Notes: a model not told the origin generated them from the sequence alone. A stretch of DNA of 52,770 nt from CAYFPS01 sp964345075 (GCA_964345075.1 CAYFPS010000020.1:1-52770); one strand, 5' to 3'; positions 19,501 to 28,570 are shown, numbered from the stretch's first letter. Numbers and translations are program-made.

Positions 19501-19746
19501 AACTACACCTATCCGCTGCAACTTGCTGCCGACTTGTCGACTTCGCTGGGCGCGCCGGACTGGTGGGGCGAGCCGCAGTCGCGACTGGGCATCAAACTCA
19601 CCTGGCGTACACTGGATGAATATTCCAACCGCTACTGTCCGGTCTCGGTTTACGAAAATGGTGAGGCCGTCTGCGATCCAGAAGCAGAAGGCTACGAGGA
19701 TGGACGGGAGTGGGAAATTCGCACCTACCTGCATGTAGGCATCTGA
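16596..19746 (+). CDS. Glycosidase TIM barrel fused to a predicted outer-membrane beta-barrel (interrupted by assembly gap)
   Basis: About 1050 residues. A signal peptide (1-24, ending SAAA) precedes a clan GH-A-like TIM barrel with probable acid/base Glu168 (LLGNENNYGLYW) and nucleophile Glu268 (FMLTEFGCDAF). A beta-rich linker ends at the N-run 18196-18242. After the gap the frame changes, and about 500 residues of alternating hydrophobic/polar strands with many Trp and Tyr follow (LRLTMTKGSINWYAQGAMM, SRLGIKLTWRTLDEYS), ending in the strand REWEIRTYLHVGI, as in outer-membrane barrels. I read it as one gene because no start, stop or ribosome-binding site is seen near the gap. Start ATG 16596 has AGGAG eight bases upstream. 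The glycosidase family cannot be named by eye; GH5- and GH2-like barrels are near. First gene of operon 3. Confidence 0.7.
18196..18242. other. Assembly gap (47 N)
   Basis: Forty-seven undetermined bases inside the glycosidase-barrel gene. The reading frame differs on either side, so the recorded length is not exact. Confidence 0.95.
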
Positions 19747-19774
19747 AAGTGACAGCGTGAAGGTTGAATCACAC

Positions 19775-21961
19775 ATGAATCACAAGACGGGCCCGTTTTC
19801 AGAGCGGGTCCGTTTGCTGCTGGCCGAAATGAGTCTTGAAGAGAAGATTGGTCAGCTGCTACTGGTGAATGGCGCTGAGGGCGAACTGACTGAAGAGCTG
19901 CGCACAGGCATCATCACTGGCCGCATCGGTGGTGTATTGAATGAAGCTGATGCGGATACGGTAGGTGAAATGCAGCGTCTGGCCAGGGAGGAGAGCCCGC
20001 GAGGCATCGGCCTCCTGATGGCCCGTGATGTGATCCATGGCTACCACACAATCGCGCCCATTCCGCTGGGACAGGCAGCCAGCTGGAATCCGGAAATTGT
20101 TGAGGCCTGCGCCAGACTCAGTGCGCAGGAGGCCACACAGGATGGCCTGAACTGGGCTTTTGCCCCCATGCTGGATGTATCACGCGATCCGCGCTGGGGC
20201 AGAGTTGCAGAATCCTTTGGTGAGGACCCGCTGCTGATTGGGGAACTGGGAGCGGCCATGGTCAGGGGCCTGCAAGGCAAGGGGCTTGATCATGCTGACA
20301 GCCTGGCTGCCTGTCTGAAGCACTTTGCCGGCTACGGAGCCTGCGAGGCCGGTCGTGATTACAACAGCACCTTCATGCCGGAAGGCGAGTTGCGGCAAAC
20401 GCACCTGCCTCCCTTCAAGCGCGCGATTGAAGCCGGTGCTCGCACGATCATGGCTTCTTTCAGCGACCTCAACGGCATTCCCGCTACTGCCAACAAGCAG
20501 CTGCTGACCGACATTCTGCGTGGAGAATGGGGCTTTGGTGGCTTTGTGGTCAGCGACTGGGAAGCGATTCCACAACTGATGGATCACGGCCTTTGCGCCA
20601 CCGAAAAAGATGCTGCCTTTGAGGCGGCCTCTGCGGGCGTCGAAATGGAGATGTACTCCAGCTGCTTCCGTGATACACTGGCTGCGCTAATCGAAAAGGG
20701 GCGCTTGAACAAGAAGCGCGTTGACGAGATGGTTGGCCGGCTGCTTGAAGTGAAGTGTGAAATGGGGCTGCTGGATGATCGCAAGCATCCCGTAAATGTT
20801 CCTGATATGGCTGCAGGACTTGCCTGTGTCAAGCAGGCGGCGCTGGAAAGCATCGTCCTGCTCAGGAATCAGGATAATCTTCTGCCCCTTGATCAGGCAG
20901 GGTTGAAAAGGCTGGCCGTGATTGGTCCGCTGGCAGACAAGCAGGCCGATCAGCTGGGTACCTGGGTTTTTGATGGAAAGCCCGAGCTGGCGATCACGCC
21001 CCTGAAGGCTCTTAAAGAGGCACTGCCCGCTTCGGTTGAGCTCGACTTTGTTGCCGGTCTCGGTCACAGTCGTGATACATCAACTGCGGAGATCGACCAG
21101 GCGGTGAATGCCGCCCGACAGGCCGATCTGACCTTGCTTGTGCTGGGCGAAGAGGCCATCCTGAGCGGCGAAGCCCACTGCAGGGCGCAGATTGACCTGC
21201 CTGGCGCTCAAAGCGAACTGTTGAACCGAATTTGTGATACAGGCAAACCCGTCATTCTTGTAATCATGGCCGGCCGTCCGCTGGCCATCGAGAAGGAAGC
21301 GAGCCGCGTCAAGTCCCTGCTTTATGCCTGGCATCCGGGATCCATGGGTGGGCCGGCGCTGGCAGATCTGCTTTTGGGCAAGGCCAGTCCCATGGGCCGT
21401 CTGCCAATCACCATGCCGCGCTTGAGTGGACAGGTCCCGATCTATTACGCAAGGCGCCGTACCGGTCGCCCGCCAACAGGCGAGTTCTACACGCACATTG
21501 ATGACATCGCTGTGGGAGCCGCCCAGCATTCAACCGGTAACACGAGCCATCATCTTGACGCCGGCTACACGCCCCTGTTTCCCTTTGGATTCGGCCTGGG
21601 CTATGCCGAAACCAGACTTGAGAAGTTGCAGCTGGAAAGCAGCCGCTTGCCCATGGATGGCTGCCTGAGCTTCAGTGTGGAGCTTGTGCACGAGTCCGGC
21701 CCCCGGCAGCGTGAAGTCGTTCAGGTTTATCTTCGTGATCACGTGGCCTCTGTGACACGGCCCATCAAGGAACTGAAGGCCTGGCAACTGGTGGAGCTCG
21801 CTGTCGGTGAGCGAAGGAAGCTTGACTTCAGTCTGCCGCTAAGCGAACTGTCCTTCGTTGGCCGCGATCAGGCCTGGCGGATCGAGCCCGGCACCCACAC
21901 GCTGGAAGTGGGGCTTGCTTCAGATGGCGGCCTGACACTGGACTTTGAAATCGTGGCTTAG
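19775..21961 (+). CDS. GH3 beta-glucosidase
   Basis: 728 residues with the three parts of GH3/BglX-type enzymes: an N-terminal TIM barrel (KHFAGYGACEAGRDYN), an alpha/beta sandwich and a C-terminal FnIII domain. The nucleophile is Asp261 in VVSDWEAI; an acid/base glutamate is expected near LGEEAILSGEAH. It should release glucose from the non-reducing end of beta-gluco-oligosaccharides. No signal peptide is visible, so it is probably cytosolic and shares its substrate with the phosphorylase at 5013. ATG 19775 is chosen; GTG 19757 in the same frame is possible. It is second and last in operon 3 and is followed by a bidirectional terminator. Confidence 0.92.
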   Translation: MNHKTGPFSERVRLLLAEMSLEEKIGQLLLVNGAEGELTEELRTGIITGRIGGVLNEADADTVGEMQRLAREESPRGIGLLMARDVIHGYHTIAPIPLGQAASWNPEIVEACARLSAQEATQDGLNWAFAPMLDVSRDPRWGRVAESFGEDPLLIGELGAAMVRGLQGKGLDHADSLAACLKHFAGYGACEAGRDYNSTFMPEGELRQTHLPPFKRAIEAGARTIMASFSDLNGIPATANKQLLTDILRGEWGFGGFVVSDWEAIPQLMDHGLCATEKDAAFEAASAGVEMEMYSSCFRDTLAALIEKGRLNKKRVDEMVGRLLEVKCEMGLLDDRKHPVNVPDMAAGLACVKQAALESIVLLRNQDNLLPLDQAGLKRLAVIGPLADKQADQLGTWVFDGKPELAITPLKALKEALPASVELDFVAGLGHSRDTSTAEIDQAVNAARQADLTLLVLGEEAILSGEAHCRAQIDLPGAQSELLNRICDTGKPVILVIMAGRPLAIEKEASRVKSLLYAWHPGSMGGPALADLLLGKASPMGRLPITMPRLSGQVPIYYARRRTGRPPTGEFYTHIDDIAVGAAQHSTGNTSHHLDAGYTPLFPFGFGLGYAETRLEKLQLESSRLPMDGCLSFSVELVHESGPRQREVVQVYLRDHVASVTRPIKELKAWQLVELAVGERRKLDFSLPLSELSFVGRDQAWRIEPGTHTLEVGLASDGGLTLDFEIVA

Positions 21962-21981
21962 GCAATGACAGCAAAAGAAAA

Positions 21982-22003
21982 GGGGGCTTCAAGCCCCCTT
22001 TTT
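21982..22003. terminator. Bidirectional intrinsic terminator
   Basis: GGGGGCT, loop TCA, AGCCCCC (21982-21998), then TTTTT (21999-22003), preceded by an A-rich stretch that serves as the T-tract on the other strand. It separates the convergent ends of the GH3 gene (+) and the transporter gene (-). Confidence 0.9.
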
Positions 22004-22021
22004 CGTTCACATGCAGTCCTT

Positions 22022-23485
22022 TCAGGCGCTTGCCGATCCGCGTCTGGCCTCCAGCTCGCCGCGAATCTCGTTGGCGCGCTGTTCGGTCAGGGGATAAACA
22101 CGAATCATCCAGATGGCAATCAGGCTTGCTGCCAGTGGAATGAGCACATCGAAGACACGCATCAGGAAGAGGGTGCGTTCACTCTGATTTCCTTCGAGCG
22201 CCACATCAAATCCAGTGGCATTCAGCAGGACACCGCCACCTGCAATGGCCACTGCCATCCCCAGCTTGACGACCCACCAGAAGATAGAACCGTACATGCC
22301 TTCGCGCCGCTCGTGGGTGTTCAGCTCATCCAGATCGACTACATCAGCCATCATGGCTGGCATCAGCGTGAACAAACCGCCCAGACCAAAGGCGAGGAGG
22401 GGAGCAGGCACCATCACCAGCCAGGGGATCTCGGGATTGTAACACGGCCATTTGAGCGCATAACCCAGAACAGATATTCCGGTAGAGACGAAGAAGGCCC
22501 GGCGCTTGCCAATCTTCGTGGCAAGCCAGGTAACGATTGCGATCACAACAAAGGTGGACACGGCACCGATGGTTCCCGTGTAGCCCAGATACTTGGCGCC
22601 CAATTCCTGATTCCCGCCAAAGACGTAATAGATCACCACGTAGGACTGGAAGGCAGCAATCAGGATGAAACCGTTGAAGACAAGGAAGGTGGCCACACAC
22701 AGCTTGAGAAAAGCGCTGGATTTCAGTGTAACACCAAAGCCCTTGAAGAAGCTCGCCAGGTTATCCAGCAGGCTGCTTTTGCGTGTCTCTTCCAACTCGT
22801 GCTTGGCAATATCTTTCAGACGCTCGCGCAGGAAAATGGCAGGAAGAATACCCACGCCGATGGTCACAACAGCAATCACAATTGCCAATCCTGCTGCACC
22901 AGCCACCTGATCGGGCTCACCGGCTTCGTTGACAAAGAAAGTGCCCGAGTTCATGATCCATAGAAACCACGGTGATACAACATAGGCCAGCTGGCTCAAG
23001 AAATTCTGCACACCCATCAAGCGTGTTCGCTCATGGTAATCGGGTGTAAGCTCGTAGCCCAGCGCCACCCAGGGAGTGGCGAAAATCGTGTAGCCCATGT
23101 AGAACAGGATGGAGCCGATCAGGAAGTAATAGAAGTAGAAATTCTCACTCTGCCCTTCAGGCAGCTGCCACAGGAACGCATAGATCACGCCGGCAATGAT
23201 GGCGCCCCAGAAGATATAGGGCCTGCGCCTGCCCCAGCGACTCTTGGTGTGATCGGAAATGTAACCCATCAGGGGATCGGTCAAGGCATCGGTCAGCCTT
23301 GGAAGGGCCCCCAACAGTCCGACCAGCGCCGGGTTCATGCCAAGGCCCAGATTTAGCACAATCATCATGCCGCCAATCGCAGCAGCAAGCAAATTGTTGA
23401 CGAAGCCGCCCAGGCCATAGATCAGGCGATGCGCCATCGGCACGCGATCTTCCGGCCGTGTTTGCGGAATCTTTGTGGCACTCAT
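22022..23485 (-). CDS. GPH-family sugar transporter (MelB-like)
   Basis: 487 residues with about 12 membrane segments. The glycoside-pentoside-hexuronide:cation symporter signature is clear near residues 60-90 (LTDPLMGYISDHTKSRWGRR). Family members import oligosaccharides or glycosides with sodium or protons. As last gene of operon 4, three bases after a GH16, it is the likely inner-membrane importer of laminari-oligosaccharides for the cytosolic GH3 and phosphorylase. No TonB-dependent SusC-like transporter is present in the window, so outer-membrane passage must use another route. Confidence 0.9.
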   Translation of the reverse strand: MSATKIPQTRPEDRVPMAHRLIYGLGGFVNNLLAAAIGGMMIVLNLGLGMNPALVGLLGALPRLTDALTDPLMGYISDHTKSRWGRRRPYIFWGAIIAGVIYAFLWQLPEGQSENFYFYYFLIGSILFYMGYTIFATPWVALGYELTPDYHERTRLMGVQNFLSQLAYVVSPWFLWIMNSGTFFVNEAGEPDQVAGAAGLAIVIAVVTIGVGILPAIFLRERLKDIAKHELEETRKSSLLDNLASFFKGFGVTLKSSAFLKLCVATFLVFNGFILIAAFQSYVVIYYVFGGNQELGAKYLGYTGTIGAVSTFVVIAIVTWLATKIGKRRAFFVSTGISVLGYALKWPCYNPEIPWLVMVPAPLLAFGLGGLFTLMPAMMADVVDLDELNTHERREGMYGSIFWWVVKLGMAVAIAGGGVLLNATGFDVALEGNQSERTLFLMRVFDVLIPLAASLIAIWMIRVYPLTEQRANEIRGELEARRGSASA

Positions 23486-23488
23486 GGA

Positions 23489-24307
23489 TTAATCCTTCTG
23501 ATGGACGCGCACCCAGTCAACCAGCATGGTCTGGGGGAACACGGTTGATTCATCGGGCGAGCCCACGAAGGTGCCGCCGACGGCGATATTGAGAATGATG
23601 AAAAAGGGCTGATCAAAGACCCACTCGCCCGGGACCTGCTCACGGTAGACACGGTGATACAATTCATCGTCCAGATACCAGTCGATACGGTCGGCTTGCC
23701 ATTCAATGGCGAAGACATGGAAGTCTTCATTAAAGCCCTCGGGAGTGATGTTCACCAGATTTGTGATACCACCACCACCGGAATAACCGGGGCCGTGAAG
23801 GGTTCCCAGGATTACACCCGGGGTCTGTCCACGGTACTCCATGATGTCGATCTCGCCACACTGCGGCCAGCCGGCACTGTCAATGTTCTCGCCAAGCATC
23901 CAGAAAGCAGGCCAGATTCCCTGACCCACCGGAAGCTTGATGCGTGCCTCAACCCGCCCGTATTGGATCTCCACGCGATCCCTTGTCAGGATGCGGGCAG
24001 AAGTGTAGTTGAAGCCCTGATAGCTTTCTTCCCGGGCTGTGATACGCAGGTTTCCCTCACCATCCAGGGAAGCGTTCTCAGGCAGATTGGTATCGTACTC
24101 GAGCTGGTTGTTTCCCCATCCCCACGCACCATTGCCGATATCCCAGGTCCAGTTCAGCTGATCAGGCAATTGATCAACCTGACCGGTGAATTCATCGGAC
24201 CAGACGAGTTCCCACTCACCACTTGAAGGGTCCGTACCTGTGCCGTGATCGCGATCGCAACCGATTGCGAGAATCAAAAGCAGGGATGCGAAGACTGTCT
24301 TTTTCAT
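23489..24307 (-). CDS. GH16 endo-beta-1,3-glucanase, lipoprotein
   Basis: 272 residues. The N-terminus is a lipoprotein signal with lipobox LAIGC (Cys17), so the enzyme is membrane-anchored. The GH16 domain carries GEIDIMEYRG with Glu152, Asp154 and Glu157. It is close to the GH16 at 15696 along its whole length (shared phrases NNQLE, GNLRITARE, ARIKLPVG, QTMLVDWVRV). The start overlaps the ROK stop by four bases. It is third in operon 4, between the regulator and the transporter. Confidence 0.92.
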   Translation of the reverse strand: MKKTVFASLLLILAIGCDRDHGTGTDPSSGEWELVWSDEFTGQVDQLPDQLNWTWDIGNGAWGWGNNQLEYDTNLPENASLDGEGNLRITAREESYQGFNYTSARILTRDRVEIQYGRVEARIKLPVGQGIWPAFWMLGENIDSAGWPQCGEIDIMEYRGQTPGVILGTLHGPGYSGGGGITNLVNITPEGFNEDFHVFAIEWQADRIDWYLDDELYHRVYREQVPGEWVFDQPFFIILNIAVGGTFVGSPDESTVFPQTMLVDWVRVHQKD

Positions 24308-25536
24308 TCCATACCCTTTCCAGGCCAGTCAGGGAAGATCGACGGATCCTCCAGTGCGGCTGACAGGATCATAGTGGCAGCACCGATGGCCACTGCTTGT
24401 TCGCCCAGTTCGCCGGGCTTGATGGCGGTACTGGCCAGTGAGCCAATCAAGGTGCGACGCTCAACTGTATCACGAATTGGATCAAACAGGGCATCACCCG
24501 CTTGTGTGATACCGCCTCCCAGCAGGACCAGCGCCGGATTGTTCAAATTGAGCAGGCCGGCGATTGTGATGCCAAGCAGCTCGCCCGCCTCACGCACGAC
24601 GCGCTCTGCCAGCGGATCGCCCGCGGCGGCGGCGCTTTCCAGCATTTGACTGCTCAGGTTGAATTCCGTCAGTGAACTTTGGGGATAATCCTCAAGCAGT
24701 TCCTGGGCGCGTGCCACTTGCGCAGCAGCCCCGGCCACGGTCGCCAGACAACCTTTCAGGCCACAAACACAATCGCGTCCATTGGGATCAACCGACAAGT
24801 GCCCGATTTCGCCGGCCACACCCATGGCCCCACGATAGACACGACCCTCCAGAATCTGCCCGAGCCCGATGCCGGTGGCAATTTTGATGTAGGCAAAGTC
24901 GCGCACACCGCGTCCCGCGCCCCACCAGTGTTCAGCCAGGGCAGCCAGATTAGCGTCGTTATCTACAAGCAGTGGTCGGCCATAGGATTCACCCAGCGGT
25001 TCCAGACCACTTGCGCCCTGCCAGGCAGGCATCACGACTTGCGAAATGGCATGAGGCCTGGCTGGATTGACCGGGCAGGGCATGCCAATACCAATGCCCA
25101 GTAATTGTTCGGCTGGAAGCACAGAGTTTGCAAGCAGTGTATCACAGCATTCCCTGGCCAGCTGTCGTGTTCCCGCAGGATCATCACGCACAGGATGCGG
25201 GCGGGATATCCAGCCCATTACCTGTCCACGCAGATTGGTCAGGGCTGCCGCAACATGAGTCGCGCCAATGTCAAGCCCCAGAATGCAGCCCGCGTCATCG
25301 ACAAACTCAAGCAGAATCGGCTTGCGCCCGCCGGTTGTTTCACCGATGCCGGACTCGACCACCAGACCGGTGGCCAGCAGATCGCGCACAGCTTCGGTTA
25401 CGGTTGATCGCGAGAGCCCTGCCCGTCTGGCAATTTCCGCGCGGCTGATGCTGCGCTCTTCCCAGATCAATTTGAGCAGGGGAGCGGCCAGGGGCCGCGT
25501 CCCCACATTTCCATTTCCACTACGGGTGACTGACAT
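24304..25536 (-). CDS. ROK-family transcriptional regulator, second copy
   Basis: 410 residues: an N-terminal winged helix (SRAEIARRAGLSRSTVTEAV, about 30-75) and a ROK domain with CVCGLKGC, VDNDANLAALAE and GEIGHLSVDP. It is paralogous to the regulator at 14398 over its full length. Its start overlaps the stop of the upstream binding-protein gene (TGATG), and its stop overlaps the next GH16. It probably binds the inverted repeat shared by the four glucan promoters, including its own at 28571-28595, giving autoregulation. Whether the two paralogues share targets or form heterodimers is open. Confidence 0.9.
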   Translation of the reverse strand: MSVTRSGNGNVGTRPLAAPLLKLIWEERSISRAEIARRAGLSRSTVTEAVRDLLATGLVVESGIGETTGGRKPILLEFVDDAGCILGLDIGATHVAAALTNLRGQVMGWISRPHPVRDDPAGTRQLARECCDTLLANSVLPAEQLLGIGIGMPCPVNPARPHAISQVVMPAWQGASGLEPLGESYGRPLLVDNDANLAALAEHWWGAGRGVRDFAYIKIATGIGLGQILEGRVYRGAMGVAGEIGHLSVDPNGRDCVCGLKGCLATVAGAAAQVARAQELLEDYPQSSLTEFNLSSQMLESAAAAGDPLAERVVREAGELLGITIAGLLNLNNPALVLLGGGITQAGDALFDPIRDTVERRTLIGSLASTAIKPGELGEQAVAIGAATMILSAALEDPSIFPDWPGKGME

Positions 25537-28529
25537 CAGCGGTGGAAGAGAACGTTGTCGATCCAGCAGGTATCGATGTAGTTTGCACCTTCGACACCAC
25601 TACCGATCAACAGCTGGGCCATGTGACCCTGTGTGACAAGTCCGGTGAAGTCGGAGAGCGGCAGATCATAGCTAAGCCAGACACCGCTTTCCAATGGTGT
25701 ACTCGAGCTCGCATCGAGGAAAATCTGATGCTCAACATCGTCACCACCGCCCCAGACCCCATTGGCTCCAAAGTCGACAAGCTTAACCCAGAACTGCACG
25801 GGTGAATCCGTGTTGTCTTCCGTGTACAGGTTGAAGTGGAAGTGTGTCATCTCGCTGGCATCTATTGTCTGCGATGTGAATTCGATTCCGGCATAAGTCA
25901 GACTGGTGTAGAGCTTGACGGCATTTCCATCAATTTCCACCTGTGCTACATCGGCTTCATCGGGCCAATTGGCCGACCAGGTATCAACCGTGACGTTGGT
26001 GTATACATCGCTGAAAAGGCTGATGACATCGGCAGCCGCCCAAGTGGGGTCAGGCGCCGGTGATTCCGGTCCCGAATTACCACTACCACCGGTACCATGG
26101 AAGTAGATGTTGTCAATGTATACGGTGGACAGGCCGCCGGAAAGAATCAGCTGGGCCAGGTGCTGGCGTGTGACAAGGCCGGTGTATTCAGAGAGGGGCA
26201 AGTCCAGACTCACCCAGCTACCCGAGGCAAGGGGTGTCGTGTAAGCTGCTGTGATACTAAGCTCATGCTCCGTGTCGTCCAGCACACCGGGTCCTTCCCA
26301 GACGCCATTGGGACCAAAGTCGACCAGCTTGATCTTGAAGACCGTGGAAGCATCCACTTCATCCGGGGTCCAGATATCCATGTGGAAGTGACTCTTGTCG
26401 CTGATATCAATCGTTGGATCTGTAAACTCGATGCCGACAAAGGTCAGGTTGCTGTAGAGCTTGACTGCATCCCCCTGAATGTCCGTGTCCAGCAGATCCG
26501 CTTGATCCCACTCGGCTGACCATGTGCTTACAGGCACATCCTCGTAGACATCACTGAAGAGGCTGATCACTTCAGCGGCATCCTCGGTCGGTACCGGTGC
26601 AGGGCCTTCAGGCGTACCCGGTTCCACACCCTGATTGTGGAAGTAGATGTTGTCAATGTATACGGTGTTCAGCGGATCACTTGAGAGAATCAGCTGTGCA
26701 ATGTGTCCGCTGGCTGCAAGGTCTGTAAAGGTCTGGAGCAGCAGGTCGATTGAAACCCATGTGCCTGTCAGGAGTGGTGTCGATGATGTGTCTGTGACAA
26801 TCACCTCGTGTTCACTGTCATCACCCGTACCCAGCACCCCGTCATCTCCAGCGTCCACCAGTTTGATGCGGAAGCTCGCGCCCGATGTGTTGTCGGCAGT
26901 CCAGAGGTCCAGATGCAGACTGTTCATGGAGCTTGCATCCACAGGTGAACTGGTCATCTCGATACCGGCAAAAGTCAGATTCTCGTAGACGAGCATATTG
27001 TTGCCGTCGAGCATGCTCTCGGACTGATCGGCCATGTCCCACTCCGCCGACCAGGTGTCAACCGTGATACAATCATAGGCATCACTGTAAATACCGACGA
27101 CGTCATCTGAATTGTATACGGGCATGGGAGCAGCTACCTGAGGACTGGTGGCTGCCTCGCCTTCGTGGAAGTAGAGATTATCGATGTAGACTGTCGGGCT
27201 GCCGCCACTGATCACGACCTGCGAAAGATTGCTTTTTGCGGCAAGGCCGGAGTACATGGTGAGCGGAATTTCAAGGGAAGACCAGTCACCACTGACCATG
27301 GCAGGATAAGTGGATGTCGAGAAGCTCAGTTCATCTTCGCTGTCATCACCACCCTGATAGGCTCCATCAGCGCCAAAGTCGACCAGTTTGATGCGGAAGT
27401 CGGAGGGGTCAAAAGTGTAGACATCCACATGGAGGAAGCCCATTTCCGAGGCATCGATCAGATTCGAGCTGAAGTCGATCCCAGCATAGGCCAGGTTTGT
27501 ATACAACTTGACATCATCACCTTCGATCTGGATGTCTTCCACATCGGCGATATCCCAGTCGGCTGACCAGCTGTCAACCGCCTCGTTCGCGTACACATTG
27601 GAGAAGAGGCTGATGACTTCGGAGGCGGGGTGAGTGGGCGTCGGTGCCGCTGCTGTGGGGCTCTCCATGGCCAGGATGGTTACAGCTCCCTCTGCCGCAA
27701 CCGTACCCAGACTTGCTGTGATCGTTGCCGTACCGGATCCCACAACGGACAAACCGCCGTGACCATCCGGTGTTACAACTTCTTCATTCGTTGAGGCGAA
27801 CTCCAGCCAGGCCGGTGCTATACCTACGGTCTGATCCACACCGTCTACATCGAAGGTGACCGAGGAGCCAGCAAGATGGATCACGGATCCTGTGGCTGTG
27901 TTGATAGTCTGTGATACAATCGCTGGACGCGTGTTGCCGATTCCGTCCATCTGCTCATACTGGACTTCATCAAACCAGACATCAAAGCCAACACCGTTGT
28001 TGGGGGCAATGGCAAACTGGAAGAGGCCCTGTTCGGAGCTGAGTTTCTCAGGCAGGGGCAGGGGGAAAATGTACTTCTGCCAGGAGGTGCTGACGGGCAG
28101 ATTGAAACTGGCAGCCTCGTAGAGCGAAGTGCCTGCATTGTTGTTTCCCATGCCGATCACATTCAGCACGGCATCTGTGCTGGCCTTTGCCCAGAAGGTG
28201 AGGGCATCGTATTCGGTCAGATTACGGCCGGCGTTGGTGGTGACGAAAGCACCGCCTGCGAAACTACCATTGACGCCTCCCTCATCCGGGACAGCAATCT
28301 TCAGCGCAGCATCGCCCTGATATGTGTCCGTGTAGACGACGCTAAGGGCGTAGACATCTGATTCGCCAAAAGCCTGAAAGTCCAGATTCGGGCCGAAGCC
28401 GTCCAGAAAGACCTCGTGATCGCTTGGCTGTGGAATCGGTTCGCCGGTAGAGTCATTGTCCCGATCGCAGCCGAGTGCGAAGAGTAGCAGGCCTGCGGTT
28501 GCCAGGCCCAGATGCAGGTGACGGTTCAT
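25536..28529 (-). CDS. Surface glucan-binding lipoprotein with four repeat modules
   Basis: 997 residues. Lipoprotein signal with lipobox LFALGC (Cys21). Then a galactose-binding-like beta-sandwich (about 35-195, EVFLDGFGPNLDF to FDVWFDEVQYEQ), a bacterial Ig-like (BIG2-type) domain (about 200-290), and four tandem ~165-residue modules, each with a DxWSAxWDxAD phrase, the VKLVDFGAxGxx loop and VYIDNxYFH. No catalytic residues. The size, anchoring and place as first gene of an operon resemble a surface glycan-binding protein that does the work of SusD/SusE. Glucan specificity is inferred. The start at 28529 lies about 40 bases after the operator. Confidence 0.85.
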   Translation of the reverse strand: MNRHLHLGLATAGLLLFALGCDRDNDSTGEPIPQPSDHEVFLDGFGPNLDFQAFGESDVYALSVVYTDTYQGDAALKIAVPDEGGVNGSFAGGAFVTTNAGRNLTEYDALTFWAKASTDAVLNVIGMGNNNAGTSLYEAASFNLPVSTSWQKYIFPLPLPEKLSSEQGLFQFAIAPNNGVGFDVWFDEVQYEQMDGIGNTRPAIVSQTINTATGSVIHLAGSSVTFDVDGVDQTVGIAPAWLEFASTNEEVVTPDGHGGLSVVGSGTATITASLGTVAAEGAVTILAMESPTAAAPTPTHPASEVISLFSNVYANEAVDSWSADWDIADVEDIQIEGDDVKLYTNLAYAGIDFSSNLIDASEMGFLHVDVYTFDPSDFRIKLVDFGADGAYQGGDDSEDELSFSTSTYPAMVSGDWSSLEIPLTMYSGLAAKSNLSQVVISGGSPTVYIDNLYFHEGEAATSPQVAAPMPVYNSDDVVGIYSDAYDCITVDTWSAEWDMADQSESMLDGNNMLVYENLTFAGIEMTSSPVDASSMNSLHLDLWTADNTSGASFRIKLVDAGDDGVLGTGDDSEHEVIVTDTSSTPLLTGTWVSIDLLLQTFTDLAASGHIAQLILSSDPLNTVYIDNIYFHNQGVEPGTPEGPAPVPTEDAAEVISLFSDVYEDVPVSTWSAEWDQADLLDTDIQGDAVKLYSNLTFVGIEFTDPTIDISDKSHFHMDIWTPDEVDASTVFKIKLVDFGPNGVWEGPGVLDDTEHELSITAAYTTPLASGSWVSLDLPLSEYTGLVTRQHLAQLILSGGLSTVYIDNIYFHGTGGSGNSGPESPAPDPTWAAADVISLFSDVYTNVTVDTWSANWPDEADVAQVEIDGNAVKLYTSLTYAGIEFTSQTIDASEMTHFHFNLYTEDNTDSPVQFWVKLVDFGANGVWGGGDDVEHQIFLDASSSTPLESGVWLSYDLPLSDFTGLVTQGHMAQLLIGSGVEGANYIDTCWIDNVLFHR

Positions 28530-28570
28530 GTGGCCTCCTGAAATAATGCCCCTTGGGTGGGGTCAATTTT

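Noticed and set aside
3655..27505. GTATAC palindromes as a second enriched word
   Set aside because: About 13 copies by eye, equal to chance for a 6-base palindrome in 52.8 kb.
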